Assembly: GCA_021234155.1 (NCBI GenBank)
Contig: JAJEKV010000136.1
Coordinates: 496,001-560,000, forward strand
Length of the DNA stretch: 64,000 nt
Reading direction: 5' to 3'
DNA from: Isoetes taiwanensis
Taxonomy: Eukaryota > Streptophyta > Lycopodiopsida > Isoetales > Isoetaceae
The translations under genes and the position numbers were made by a program. This document shows positions 10,214 through 19,476 of this stretch, one piece after another; the stretch's first letter is position 1, and every line of letters begins with the position of its first letter. The notes under the pieces were generated by a model. That model made no database searches. It saw only the letters and a program-made list of their open reading frames with translations, and was not told the DNA's origin.

Positions 10214-11340
10214 GACATCTAATGGAGCTCACTTCGTTCCTCTAGAATAATCATCAATAAAGGTGATGAAATACCTTCCTTCTTGTCTAATTTGAATGTT
10301 GATTGGTCCACATAGATCACTGTGAACCAATTCCAAAATGTCGATCCTTTTTTTTTTATCTTTTAAACGATAATCTTGTACTTTTCCCTAACATGCATCC
10401 AACGCAAGTAAAATCTTCCATATTCTCAGCCGCTATCAACCCTTTCTTAATCGTAAGCCTTAAATTATTCAAATTGATGTGCCCAAATCTTTCATGCCAA
10501 ATTTTTAAGGAAGGTAATGTTACTGAATTAATGCTTCCTGCTACAACATCATTACAAAATCCATAAAGCTTCCCAACATGTCTTGCAAGAAACCGCAATT
10601 TATTATTATTGTCAAACACCTTATAGCATAATTTGTCAAAACAAACCTTAAAACCTAGATCAGCCAACTGGCTTACAGAAATTAAGTTCCTTACTATGTT
10701 TGGAACACATAATGCATCACTTAAATTGATTATTCTTCCATTCAAATAAAAAAAACTTTAATATTTCCAACCCTTTGACCTTCTCAGCTCGCCGTCTCCC
10801 ATTTACACAAATGTGAACTGTTTTGTGCATTTATTGATCAGAGCATCATCATTTTTTATGATTGATCTCTCAGCTCCTGAATCTATCACAAGTAGATCAT
10901 GGTTTATATTCGTTTACTTTCAGAAATAGAACAGACTATATGTATGCTTACCTCTTCTTCAGTATCTTCTTCAACATTTAAATCTCATGCCAAATTTATA
11001 CTCACATGCCTGACATCTCTTCCTTTAAAAACATCATTTCTTCCTCTTTCTCCACTATATCCACTCTTATTTCCACCAGAGAAAATTCTTCCTCTTCCTA
11101 CATCTTTAGAGCTTGAGCTATTTGCACCAATATGCCCTAAACCCTGACAATTGAAACACCTACTTTCTTTAAGCTTTGGACAATTGTTTTTTAGATGCCC
11201 AAGCTTTACAAACAAAGCAAGATCCATGTCTACTCTTACTTGAATGTGAAATTTTGTTTTGAATGTACACTGCAACCTAACAGCTTCTTCCTATAGAAAT
11301 CTAGGGAGACCAAACAATTTTAGCTTAGATCTAATTGCGG
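10214..11340 (-). mobile_element. Ty1/copia fragment A (gag zinc knuckle to integrase start)
   Basis: On the minus strand a zinc-knuckle segment (CFNCQGLGHIGA at about 11140-11100) is followed by a GAG-pre-integrase segment. The latter reads INLSDALCVPNIVRNLISVS, then IWHERFGHINLNN and CVGCMLGKSTRLSF. After a poly-A-disturbed KKKRS region the start of the integrase core continues to about 10214. The copy is about 85-90 percent identical by eye to fragment B and lies head-to-tail with it. Its N-terminal gag, RT and LTRs are missing. It joins LINE B on the left and integrase-like sequence of copy B on the right. Confidence 0.8.
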
Positions 11341-11579
11341 TATGTGATTGCACGTTACTTATCTTTTGATTTCTTTATCAGCATAATATTTCCTAAATGT
11401 TCCTGTCACGTATTCACCTCCATGATCAGGTCTTATACATCTGATTTACTTCTACTGTCTTTCTCAACTCCAGCTTCATAAATTTTATAAGCACTAAAAG
11501 CTAGAACCTTTGTTCTACGAAAATAACACTTCATTCTTGTAGAACAATCATCCATAAAGGTGACGAAATATCTCCTTCT

Positions 11580-12090
11580 TTATAAACTTTGAAAGTTGAT
11601 TGGTCCGCATAGATCACTGTGAACCAACTCCAAAATATCATTTGCGCTTTCCTTTGATCTTTTAAACGATAATCTTGTACTATTCCTTAACATGCATCCA
11701 ACACAAGTAAAATCTTCCATATTCTCAGGTGCTATCAACCCTTTCTTAATCATAAGCCTTAACAAGTCTTTCATGCCAATTTTTTTAGGAAGGCAATGTT
11801 ACTGAATTAATGCTTCCTGGCACAAAATCATTACAAAATCCATAAAGCTTCCCAATATGTGTTGAAAGAAATCGTAATTTATTATTATTATTGTCAAACA
11901 CCTTACAACATAGTTTGTCAAAACAAACCTTAAAACCTAGATCAGCCAACTGGCTTACAAAAGTTAAGTTCCTTATTATGTTTGGAACACATAATACATC
12001 ACTTAAATTGATTATTCCTCCATTCAAATAAAAAAGCTCCAACATTCCTGACTCTTTGACCTTCTGCAACTCACCATCTTCCATTTGCAC
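11580..12090 (-). pseudogene. copia GAG-pre-integrase region, fragment B
   Basis: Two overlapping frames carry GGIINLSDVLCVPNIIRNLT, LADLGFKVCFDKLCCKVFDN and CVGCMLRNSTRLSFKRS. The final H(D/S)LCGPI residues open the integrase core. The usual zinc-binding CxxC is present, but the HERFGH histidine region is lost where the frame shifts at about 11785. The segment is paralogous to 10356-10745 in fragment A. Confidence 0.75.
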
Positions 12091-12104
12091 AAATGTGGAG
12101 TGTT

Positions 12105-12599
12105 TTAACAGGCTATATATATACTTACCTCTTCTTCAGTATCTTCTTCTTCAACATTTGATTCCCATGCCATATTTATACTCACATGCCTATCAACTCT
12201 ATCTTTAAAAACACCATTTCTTCCCTTTCCTCCACTATATCCACTCTTATTTCCATCAGAAAAACCTCTTCCTCTTCCTCTTTCTCTTCCTCTTCCTCTT
12301 CCTACATCTTTTGGGCTTGAGCAGTTTGCAGCAATATGTCCTAAACCCTCACAATTAAAACACCTACTTTCTTTAAGATTTGGACAATTGTTTTTTAGAT
12401 GCTCATAAGCTTTACAAACAAAGCAAGGTCCAAGTCTACTCTTATCATTACCTGAACATCCTTTAACCTTACCTTGTATACAACACTTCAATTGTTCCTC
12501 ATCCTCATCTTGCAATATCCTTCTTTGTTCAATCTCAGTTCTTATCATAGCTTCTGGCTCCACTTCATTCGTTGCGACGTTCCTCACCAAAGTTGACAA
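12105..12599 (-). pseudogene. copia gag zinc-knuckle region, fragment B
   Basis: The frame contains CFVCKAYEHLKNNCP and CFNCEGLGHIAANC. The second is a canonical CX2CX4HX4C nucleic-acid-binding knuckle; the first is a variant. A basic GRGRGRERGRGRGF run follows, then an acidic tail (EEEDTEEEVS). This order is typical of copia gag C-termini. Confidence 0.8.
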
Positions 12600-12828
12600 C
12601 TGCTTAAAGTTAGAAAAAAGACATGAGAGAGAAAGAACTTCATATTCTTTGGTAATTGATGCTCCTATATCTTCTAAATCTGTAATGATATTGCCTTATT
12701 TCTGGAAAAAAAATTGAGTAAGATTATAATTTTCATGAAATTTTAGCCTCCTTAGCTCTCTTTCAAGTACTTCCAGTTGAGAAGAATTTTTAACTTCATA
12801 TGTTTTTAACAAATAGACCCACATTTCC

Positions 12829-13083
12829 TTAGGAGACTTCTCTCTCAATTTTAGCATAATACTTAGCTAAGTTTGCTAGAGATAATACTTCTAGCTTCAT
12901 GACTTTTACCCTATCTTGTATTTTTGTTACAGCATTTGATCCTTCTTCAATAGCTCCTGCTGTTGAATTAATTGTACTGCTCTCTGCATCTTCATAAATG
13001 TCTCCAGTTACCAGCTCCCATAGTCCTTCTATCTTTAAAACATCTGCCATTCTTTGTTTGCCACTTGAAAACCTATCTCTCAT
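12829..13083 (-). pseudogene. copia gag N-terminal (UBN2-like) remnant, fragment B
   Basis: The minus-strand frame reads MADVLKIEGLWELVTGD and then VMKLEVLSLANLAKYY, resembling the L..GLW.lv segment of plant copia gag polyproteins. It begins about 50 bases from the primer-binding site, where gag is expected to start. It is shorter than a normal gag N-terminus. Confidence 0.5.
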
Positions 13084-13134
13084 TGAAAAACCTCAACACC
13101 AGTTAGTATAGATGCACCAACGTTGTAGCCATTA

Positions 13135-13146
13135 GCTCTGATACCA
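13135..13146 (-). promoter_or_regulatory. copia primer-binding site (initiator tRNA-Met type)
   Basis: On the minus strand the sequence is TGGTATCAGAGC, the well-known plant copia primer-binding site complementary to initiator methionine tRNA. It lies one base after the TTCACA end of the putative LTR, which is the expected position. Confidence 0.9.
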
Positions 13147-13147
13147 A

Positions 13148-13686
13148 TGTGAAGAATTTTTGTTAGACAAATAAGATGCCACAAGCTTATATCTATCTAA
13201 TGTTCCTTTAAACGTTATCCAAAATGCTATATTATTATCAAACAAAAAACTCTGTAGCTTTTTCTTACCTTATCGAAAACATTGACCACTTTTCATATAG
13301 CATTTTCATCAGATAATTCATCCTTATAGACTTCAACAGATGATCCATTCCTCTTGGAAAACTCAATTCATTAGCTACAAAATACAATCGTTATGCTTCT
13401 TAAAAATGTCTCGGCTCAAAATCCCGCATTCGGGCTTCAAACGGAAATGTTCATTCTTGGATTGAAGCCATTAATCCATTTGGAAAAATACAATATGACT
13501 ACACATCCTTCTTTTTGTGCTATTTTATCCATCGACCATGCACCATTGACTATATAATATTCATTTTCAGTGCTAGGTTTTTATGCACTGGCCATTTACC
13601 ATACACCATTGTCTAGAAAGCATTTCAGTTCTAGAAATTATACTTGCACTATGCATCGTACAATATAGCATGATATGATTTTCACA
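13148..13686 (-). repeat. putative copia 5' LTR
   Basis: The segment is bounded by TGTGAA at one end and TTCACA at the other, giving the TG...CA ends of an LTR with a six-base inverted terminus, and it abuts the primer-binding site. Its length of 539 bases is normal. No second copy was found in the window, so the outer boundary rests on the terminal motif alone. Confidence 0.6.
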
Positions 13687-14543
13687 TTCCTCCTCCATGC
13701 TATATCTGTGATTGTTTTTACTCTCAAGTATCCCTGTAACTTCTGAAACCTATGAACAGGAAGTACTTTAGTGTGTGCATCAGCAATTTGCTCTTCAATA
13801 CTTATCTATTCTGTACTTATTTGATCTTTTGCAACCATATCTCTGATATAATGAAGCCTGAAGTTCAATTCCCTTCAACACATGCATCTACGCTATTCAA
13901 ACCATATAATCAAGGCATCTCGCCTAGGGTTTGCCCTAGGTGATCCGATTGTAGGTTTGGATTTTATTGGTGTGCGTCCGTAAGACCATAGTGCTGCTTC
14001 AAGAACCAGGAAGGAACGTTGGTCTATTCGATGGAGGGCACCCAACAATGTACCATGACCATCGCAGAATCTTCTTATCAGAGGCAGGCAATTATGATCT
14101 CTTCGCCTTACATAGCATTGTTGGAGCTGATCAATGCAATGCTTCGGCTGCAGGCTTTCGCTCAGGTCTACGTACTCCTCAAAGTATGGCCCAAACTCTG
14201 CTTTAACGATCTCCGTTCATATCTGTGTCTATGCGAATTTTCTGATTCTTCTGCTTCAGTATCCCTAAGGAGCGGACAGAGGCTTATTTGCTGAAAAGAA
14301 ACAATGACATTACAGTCGTTAGCTAGGAACTCATTGAGAAACTGTTGCAATAAAGTAAGAAACGTGGTGCTTGTATTCTTTCAATCCTTTCATTTATACC
14401 ATTTTGGTGCTGACAGAACACCTTCGGAGAAGTACACCTTCTTGTTGAGGCTGGGCAATCTGGCGAAAGGTAACATGATTTCTGTATAGATAATTGAAGC
14501 ATGTAATATGTAAACCTGTTCGTTTGTTTTTCCTTATTACAGA
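13687..14543 (+). other. upstream region and probable 5' UTR intron of the PPR gene
   Basis: Only short frames occur here. A 73-base intron with GTAACATG at 14470 and TTATTACAG ending at 14542 sits directly before the PPR start codon. A possible second intron runs from about 14356 (GTAAGA) to about 14418 (TGACAG). Splicing of the last intron would put the upstream short frame out of phase with the PPR start, so the sequence is best read as 5' UTR. Confidence 0.4.
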
Positions 14544-16955
14544 ATGACAGAAGATATGAACAGGCTTTTGAAAGTGGGACATCAAGACGAGGCCTTTAAG
14601 ACGCTGGAGGTTATGAGACAACAAGGAGTTCCCTTATCAGCAAATACTGTACAGTCTCTTCTTCAAGGGTGCAGTAAAGAGAACGATATACCAGGTGGAA
14701 GAAGATTGCAAACATTTATGGTTCAAGGCGGATTAGGTTCAGATGCCTTTCTAGGGTCTTACCTCATTAGGTTGTTTGCTGCTGGTGGCCATTTATCTGA
14801 AGCCAATAAAGCATTTCATACCCTTGCAAAACCAAATGTATATGCATGGAGTGCAGTTGTGTCAGCAAATGCCAAGCTGGGAAGAGGTGAGAACGCCCTC
14901 GAATTGTACTATAACATGGAATTGTTGAATGTTAACAGTGACAAATATGTTTATATTGCTGCCCTTAGGGCATGCACAGTGGCAACTTCTATAATGCAAG
15001 GAAGAATTGTCCACGCACAGATAATTGAAGCTGGCCTCAAGTCAGATATTGTCATTGGAAGCACCCTTATTGATATGTACAGTAAATGTGGCAGCTTAGA
15101 GGAGGCATCTAAAGTGTTTGATGAATTGCCAAATCGGGATGTTGTGGTGTGGGGTGCAATGATTGGAGGATATGCTCAGCATGGATGTGGTCTTCCTGCC
15201 TTAGGACTTTATAACGAAATGATAGATGAAGGTATAAAACCAGATAAGTTCACAATTTCAAGCACATTGAAAGCATGTGCTAGAGTGGGAGCCTTACAGC
15301 AGGGAAGATTAGTACATGGCATAGTTATTGACAACAAATTGGACTCCGAAATCATTGGGAATTCTCTGGTTGATATGTATGCAAGGTGTGAAAGTTTAGA
15401 GGAAGCGAGGGATGTGTTTGATGCATTGCCAAAACGAACTATAGTTTCCTGGGGCACAATGATAGCAGGATACGCTGGACATGGGCATGGGTCTCTTGCA
15501 TTAGATTGCTTTGAGAAAATGCAAGAGGAAGGCATAAAGGTAGATAAAATCACTCTTCTAAGCACTATAAAAGCATGTGCTAGCATAGGTGCCATAGAGC
15601 AGGGAATGCTGATACATTGTCAGGTCATTGAAAGTGGGCTAGAGTCAGATGTGGGGCTTGGAAGTGCCCTTGTTAATATGTATGCCAAATGCGGACTGTT
15701 GGAGGATGCACGGAAAGTATTTGATGGCCTGCATAATCAAACTGTGGTGTCATGGGGTTCAATGATAGAAGGGTATGCTCAAAAGAGTGATGGCCTTATG
15801 GCGCTAGACCTTGTTGATCAAATGCAACACGAAGGTCTAGATCCAGATAAAGTCGTGTTTCTGAGCATCTTGAAGGCCTGTGGGACCATTGGAGCAATAA
15901 AACAGGGGAAGCTAGCCCATGATCAAATCATCAAAAGTGGCCTTGAATCAGATCTGTCCATTGGTGGTGCCCTAATTGACATGTATGTGAAATGTGGGAG
16001 CCTTGAGGAAGCACAAGCAGTGTTCGACAAACTGGAAAGTCCAGATGTCGTGTCGTGGTGTACAATTATAACTGGGTATGCAAAATCTGGCAACATTGAA
16101 TTGGTTGAAAAGTGCTTTAAGAACATGCAAAAGCTAGGAGTTAAGCCCAATGCTGTGCTATTCACCAACATCCTTGCTGCTTGTAGCCACAAAGGGCTCC
16201 TTGATGATGGGGTTCTATATTTTAAGTCTATGAAAGAAGACCATGGGATCGTAGCAGATGTTAACCATTACAATTGCATGGTGGATCTTTTGGGGCGTGC
16301 AGGATATTTGAATGAAGCAGAATTTTTGCTCTTAAATTTGCAGGCTGACATGACAGCCTGGACTTCTTTGCTTACTGCCTGCAGAACTTATGGCAATATG
16401 GAAATCGGAAGAAGATGCTTTGACGAAATTGTACAACTGCATCCTGAAGATGCCTCTGCATATATCCTTATGTCCAACATTTATACGGATGCTCAAATGC
16501 TGGAGGATGCCGGGGAGATAGAGGACTTGAGGAAAAGTGCATATGCATGGAAGAAACCTGGAAGAGCCTGGATCGAAGTTGACAATAAGGTGCATGAGTT
16601 TATTGTTGGAGATAAAAGCCATGAGCAAAGTGACGAAATTTATGCAATGATAAAGAAGCTAAGCAAGCGAATGAAAGATGAAGGATATGTCCCTCAGGTG
16701 GACAAAGTAATGTCAAGTGGAAATAAGGAAGACGCCCTCTGTGGACATTGCGAGAAGCTGGCTGTGGCTTTCGGACTTGTTAACACACCCCCAAACACAA
16801 CCATCCGGGTAAGAAAGAACATCAGAGTATGCCCTGACTGCCATACTGCAACCAAAATTATTTCTAAAATAGAGGAGCGGGAAATTATAATACGAGATGG
16901 ATACCGCATTCACCATTTCAAAAGTGGGTTGTGTTCTTGTGGAGATTATGTTTGA
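14544..16955 (+). CDS. pentatricopeptide repeat protein with E, E+ and DYW domains
   Basis: The intact 803-residue frame has no coding intron. Residues 1-60 are a lead-in, then PLS-type repeats run to about 600 (units such as LIDMYSKCGSLEEASKVFDE and WGAMIGGYAQHG). E and E+ motifs follow (KPGRAWIEVDNKVHEFIVGD, the PG box, near 670). The last 95 residues are a DYW cytidine deaminase domain: HCEKLA near 735 keeps the zinc-ligand histidine and catalytic glutamate (HxE), CPDCH near 763 gives the CxxC, and the C-terminus is CSCGDYV. Family role: organelle RNA binding and C-to-U editing. Oddities are HCE instead of the usual HSE and a final V instead of W. The N-terminus is short, with no obvious transit peptide, so an upstream exon or different targeting is possible. 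The start ATG directly follows a 3' splice site. Confidence 0.93.
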   Translation: MTEDMNRLLKVGHQDEAFKTLEVMRQQGVPLSANTVQSLLQGCSKENDIPGGRRLQTFMVQGGLGSDAFLGSYLIRLFAAGGHLSEANKAFHTLAKPNVYAWSAVVSANAKLGRGENALELYYNMELLNVNSDKYVYIAALRACTVATSIMQGRIVHAQIIEAGLKSDIVIGSTLIDMYSKCGSLEEASKVFDELPNRDVVVWGAMIGGYAQHGCGLPALGLYNEMIDEGIKPDKFTISSTLKACARVGALQQGRLVHGIVIDNKLDSEIIGNSLVDMYARCESLEEARDVFDALPKRTIVSWGTMIAGYAGHGHGSLALDCFEKMQEEGIKVDKITLLSTIKACASIGAIEQGMLIHCQVIESGLESDVGLGSALVNMYAKCGLLEDARKVFDGLHNQTVVSWGSMIEGYAQKSDGLMALDLVDQMQHEGLDPDKVVFLSILKACGTIGAIKQGKLAHDQIIKSGLESDLSIGGALIDMYVKCGSLEEAQAVFDKLESPDVVSWCTIITGYAKSGNIELVEKCFKNMQKLGVKPNAVLFTNILAACSHKGLLDDGVLYFKSMKEDHGIVADVNHYNCMVDLLGRAGYLNEAEFLLLNLQADMTAWTSLLTACRTYGNMEIGRRCFDEIVQLHPEDASAYILMSNIYTDAQMLEDAGEIEDLRKSAYAWKKPGRAWIEVDNKVHEFIVGDKSHEQSDEIYAMIKKLSKRMKDEGYVPQVDKVMSSGNKEDALCGHCEKLAVAFGLVNTPPNTTIRVRKNIRVCPDCHTATKIISKIEEREIIIRDGYRIHHFKSGLCSCGDYV

Positions 16956-18187
16956 GCTCTACACTGCCTCCAACGAAGAAGCAATTATTCCTAATTTGAG
17001 TGCTGATAGTTATAGATCTGCAGACAGAACATCAAGCCACCATGTTGTTAACGTTGATGCTGGCCAGCGTATGCGAGATATGCCAAGCAAAGACTACTCA
17101 ACATACCCATAGCACCAAATAATTAGCTTTTCTGGAACCTGGCAAACACAGATAACTAATCCTTGTTGGTTTGCTGGATGAAACCTGATCATAAAAGAAG
17201 CAGCACATTTTACCAGAGGAAATTGTACAGACATTGCGGGAAATTGTACATATATTGGAAAATGTACAAATATGGAATCATTCTACATCATGGGATGGTG
17301 GTCTCAAGGACAGTCTGCATGGTCCTAATTAATTTGGCCACATAAATTGTTCTTTGCTGCCTTAAGGGTCCAAAGTGTCTACAAACTGTAACCAATTTTA
17401 ATAAGTTCATTCATAATGAAAAGCTTAGCCCATTAATTCATCAACAGGCATGAATTAGAATTTCAAAACCTGATGATAGTTGCAAGGTCAAGGCCATGTT
17501 AGAAAGATGCCATTGCCCCTCCGATCGTTCAATGCATTTAAAACTACACTGAAGGTCTCATGTATGACACATTGATAATTTTGATTAGTGCAGCATATTT
17601 GATAATTTGCAATATTTGATTCTTGTATAAGGTCGCAGAGTACGATCAAGAAGATGGCATTAAATTTGTAATAAATATTTCTTTAAATCATCTGCACACC
17701 CATATACGGCCAACGAGACCTGCTGCTGATAATATAATCTGTCCTTAAAAAAATGTACGTATTTTTTAGCTTAGCCGAGAACAGGCCTCGAATTTAGTTT
17801 TTGCACTAACCAGCAAAAATGCCGCCCTTCATCTATACTAATCGGATTTTTGAGAAAAACACCCCTAATTTGCCGGATTTTACACTAATTTTATAAAATT
17901 TCGACCGGAAATTTGCCTGCATCTACTTTATCAAATTGGATATTTCTAACTTTAATCGGAAATTCTGGGGAGGAACCCCCTTAATTTCGACCCTTGGCCG
18001 AGAACGGTGCATGCAACAACGTAAGGCCGCATGTTTTTGCCGCAGGGCTTCATTTGAGGATTTTCCAGGTATGCATTCCTATATTTTAGTTCAAGCGATC
18101 GTTAACAATTGGTATGGCAAATAAGATCTATAATTGTTGAAGGAGCATTACTTGACAGTTCAAAGAGGGAGAACCTTTCCTGGATGC
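16956..18187 (+). other. 3' flank of PPR gene and upstream region of membrane-protein gene
   Basis: No supported gene. Short frames at 16897-17345 and 17936-18124 lack motifs. A conventional polyadenylation context (TTCATAATGAAAAGC near 17412) is possible but not distinctive. Confidence 0.35.
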
Positions 18188-19057
18188 ATGTCTGTGAAGG
18201 ATGGAGTGCCCAATAAGACAGCAATTGCATGTTGTTCTAGAAATTTTCTTAGATGGCTTAGCTACTTGGTTATGGTCCAATCCATATTGGGTGCTTTCGT
18301 GATTTTCATGATCAACGATTCGCCCACTTATGTTGGTTGGATGATTATTGCGGTGTGTGGTATAAGTTTCATTTCTGGAATTCTTGGGTGCATATCTGCA
18401 GGTCAAACAGGCTGCTTTTATGCACATGTAGTCAGTCTGGTTGTGTCTGTGTTCAGTCTTGCTGCATCAGCAGCTGTTGCCTTCATCAAGACTAGTCTTC
18501 TCTTACATCATCTGCATTTCAAAAGAAGCAGATATGCAGCTGGAGTATTGACTAGGGCTGGAGCTGCACTTTTTCTTCTCACAATATGTGTCCAGATTAC
18601 AACACTGGTTATGGCATTGGTTGTGCATTGTTTTCGCTTCATTGATTTTTATGAGGATGAGGAAGTTAGGAGATCCACCATCGAGGATGCTAGAAGGAGC
18701 TCAGTTTCCAGGACTTCAGCAGACCCTATCCTTCAATCTCATTTGTCTAGGAGTTCCAATCCATCAATGAGCCCCATTCTTCAAACCCAACTATCCAAGT
18801 GTTCAACAGGTCCATCGAGCCCTTCCATGGATGCCATCCTTCAAGGCCGGCTGTCAATTGGTTCATCAAGAACTTCCATGGATCCTATCCTTCAAGGTCG
18901 AATGTCAATGCCTTCATCAGATGACTCAAAAACTACAGTTGGCCGCTTGCCAGATCTGAGATTTCCGCATGCATCTACTAATGCAATGGTCCATGTACTT
19001 CAGAAACAATATAAGCAACCTAAGCATAAAATACATACAATTGTTTACAATTGTTGA
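18188..19057 (+). CDS. four-pass membrane protein with repeated cytosolic tail motif
   Basis: From the first in-frame ATG (18188) the protein has about 289 residues. The frame is open further upstream to 18134 but without an ATG. Four hydrophobic segments follow a short hydrophilic N-terminus: about residues 22-42 (LSYLVMVQSILGAFVIFMI), 50-70 (WMIIAVCGISFISGILGCI), 75-100 (AHVVSLVVSVFSLAASAAVA) and 125-150 (ALFLLTICVQITTLVMALVV). The roughly 135-residue hydrophilic tail repeats a PILQ-x-x-(L/M)-S motif four times within a Ser-rich region, suggesting phosphorylation or protein binding. The layout is tetraspanin-like, but the large cysteine-rich loop of tetraspanins is missing, and the conserved residues of CASP-like proteins are not evident. 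I do not recognise the family. It is convergent with PMI1, 420 bases away. Confidence 0.75.
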   Translation: MSVKDGVPNKTAIACCSRNFLRWLSYLVMVQSILGAFVIFMINDSPTYVGWMIIAVCGISFISGILGCISAGQTGCFYAHVVSLVVSVFSLAASAAVAFIKTSLLLHHLHFKRSRYAAGVLTRAGAALFLLTICVQITTLVMALVVHCFRFIDFYEDEEVRRSTIEDARRSSVSRTSADPILQSHLSRSSNPSMSPILQTQLSKCSTGPSSPSMDAILQGRLSIGSSRTSMDPILQGRMSMPSSDDSKTTVGRLPDLRFPHASTNAMVHVLQKQYKQPKHKIHTIVYNC

Positions 19058-19476
19058 TTGGGAAAACTGCTGTAGATGCTAAAAAGCACAAATAAGAATT
19101 TTGGTATTTGTATCCGGATTGGTGGATACAATTTGCAACTGAAATTTTATTGAGTGTTTCATGTAGCAATGCTGGATTCTTTATCTTCTGTACTTCCGTG
19201 CTGGTTTTAATCTTTGGTACAATCTCTTTAAAGTAGGTGACACAAAGGGACATATAGCCTAATATATTCTAGCATGCAATTGTTGCACTTTTCTTTCAAA
19301 CTCCTTTTGACGAATAAATCCTTTGTTGTCTTGAACAGGGGTTCCTGGAGATGTGCGAAATATGCAGTGGACAGATTTGGTCTCATTTGAGTAGCAATAA
19401 TATATAAAGTCCATGGGTAGATACAAATTGGTGAGAGTATTATGGGATATATGCAGTTGGGGATTCTGTTTGTCTC
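19058..19476. other. convergent intergenic region
   Basis: The 3' ends of the membrane-protein gene and PMI1 face each other here. No further gene or repeat is seen. Confidence 0.5.

Larger units (their letters stand above)
11341..13686 (-). mobile_element. Ty1/copia fragment B with 5' LTR, PBS, gag and start of pol
   Basis: Reading on the minus strand: a putative LTR (13686-13148), a primer-binding site (13146-13135), a gag frame with a UBN2-like region (13083-12829), a two-part zinc-knuckle region (12599-12105), a GAG-pre-integrase domain (12090-11580) and part of the integrase (about 11580-11341). Frame breaks at about 12830-12600 and 11785 separate the parts. RT, RNase H and the 3' LTR are absent. 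Gag forms the virus-like particle that packages the element RNA. Its decay and missing ends mean it is not autonomous. Confidence 0.85.

Noticed and set aside
15209-16916. Antisense frames inside the PPR gene
   Set aside because: Shadow frames of an intact, well-supported coding sequence.
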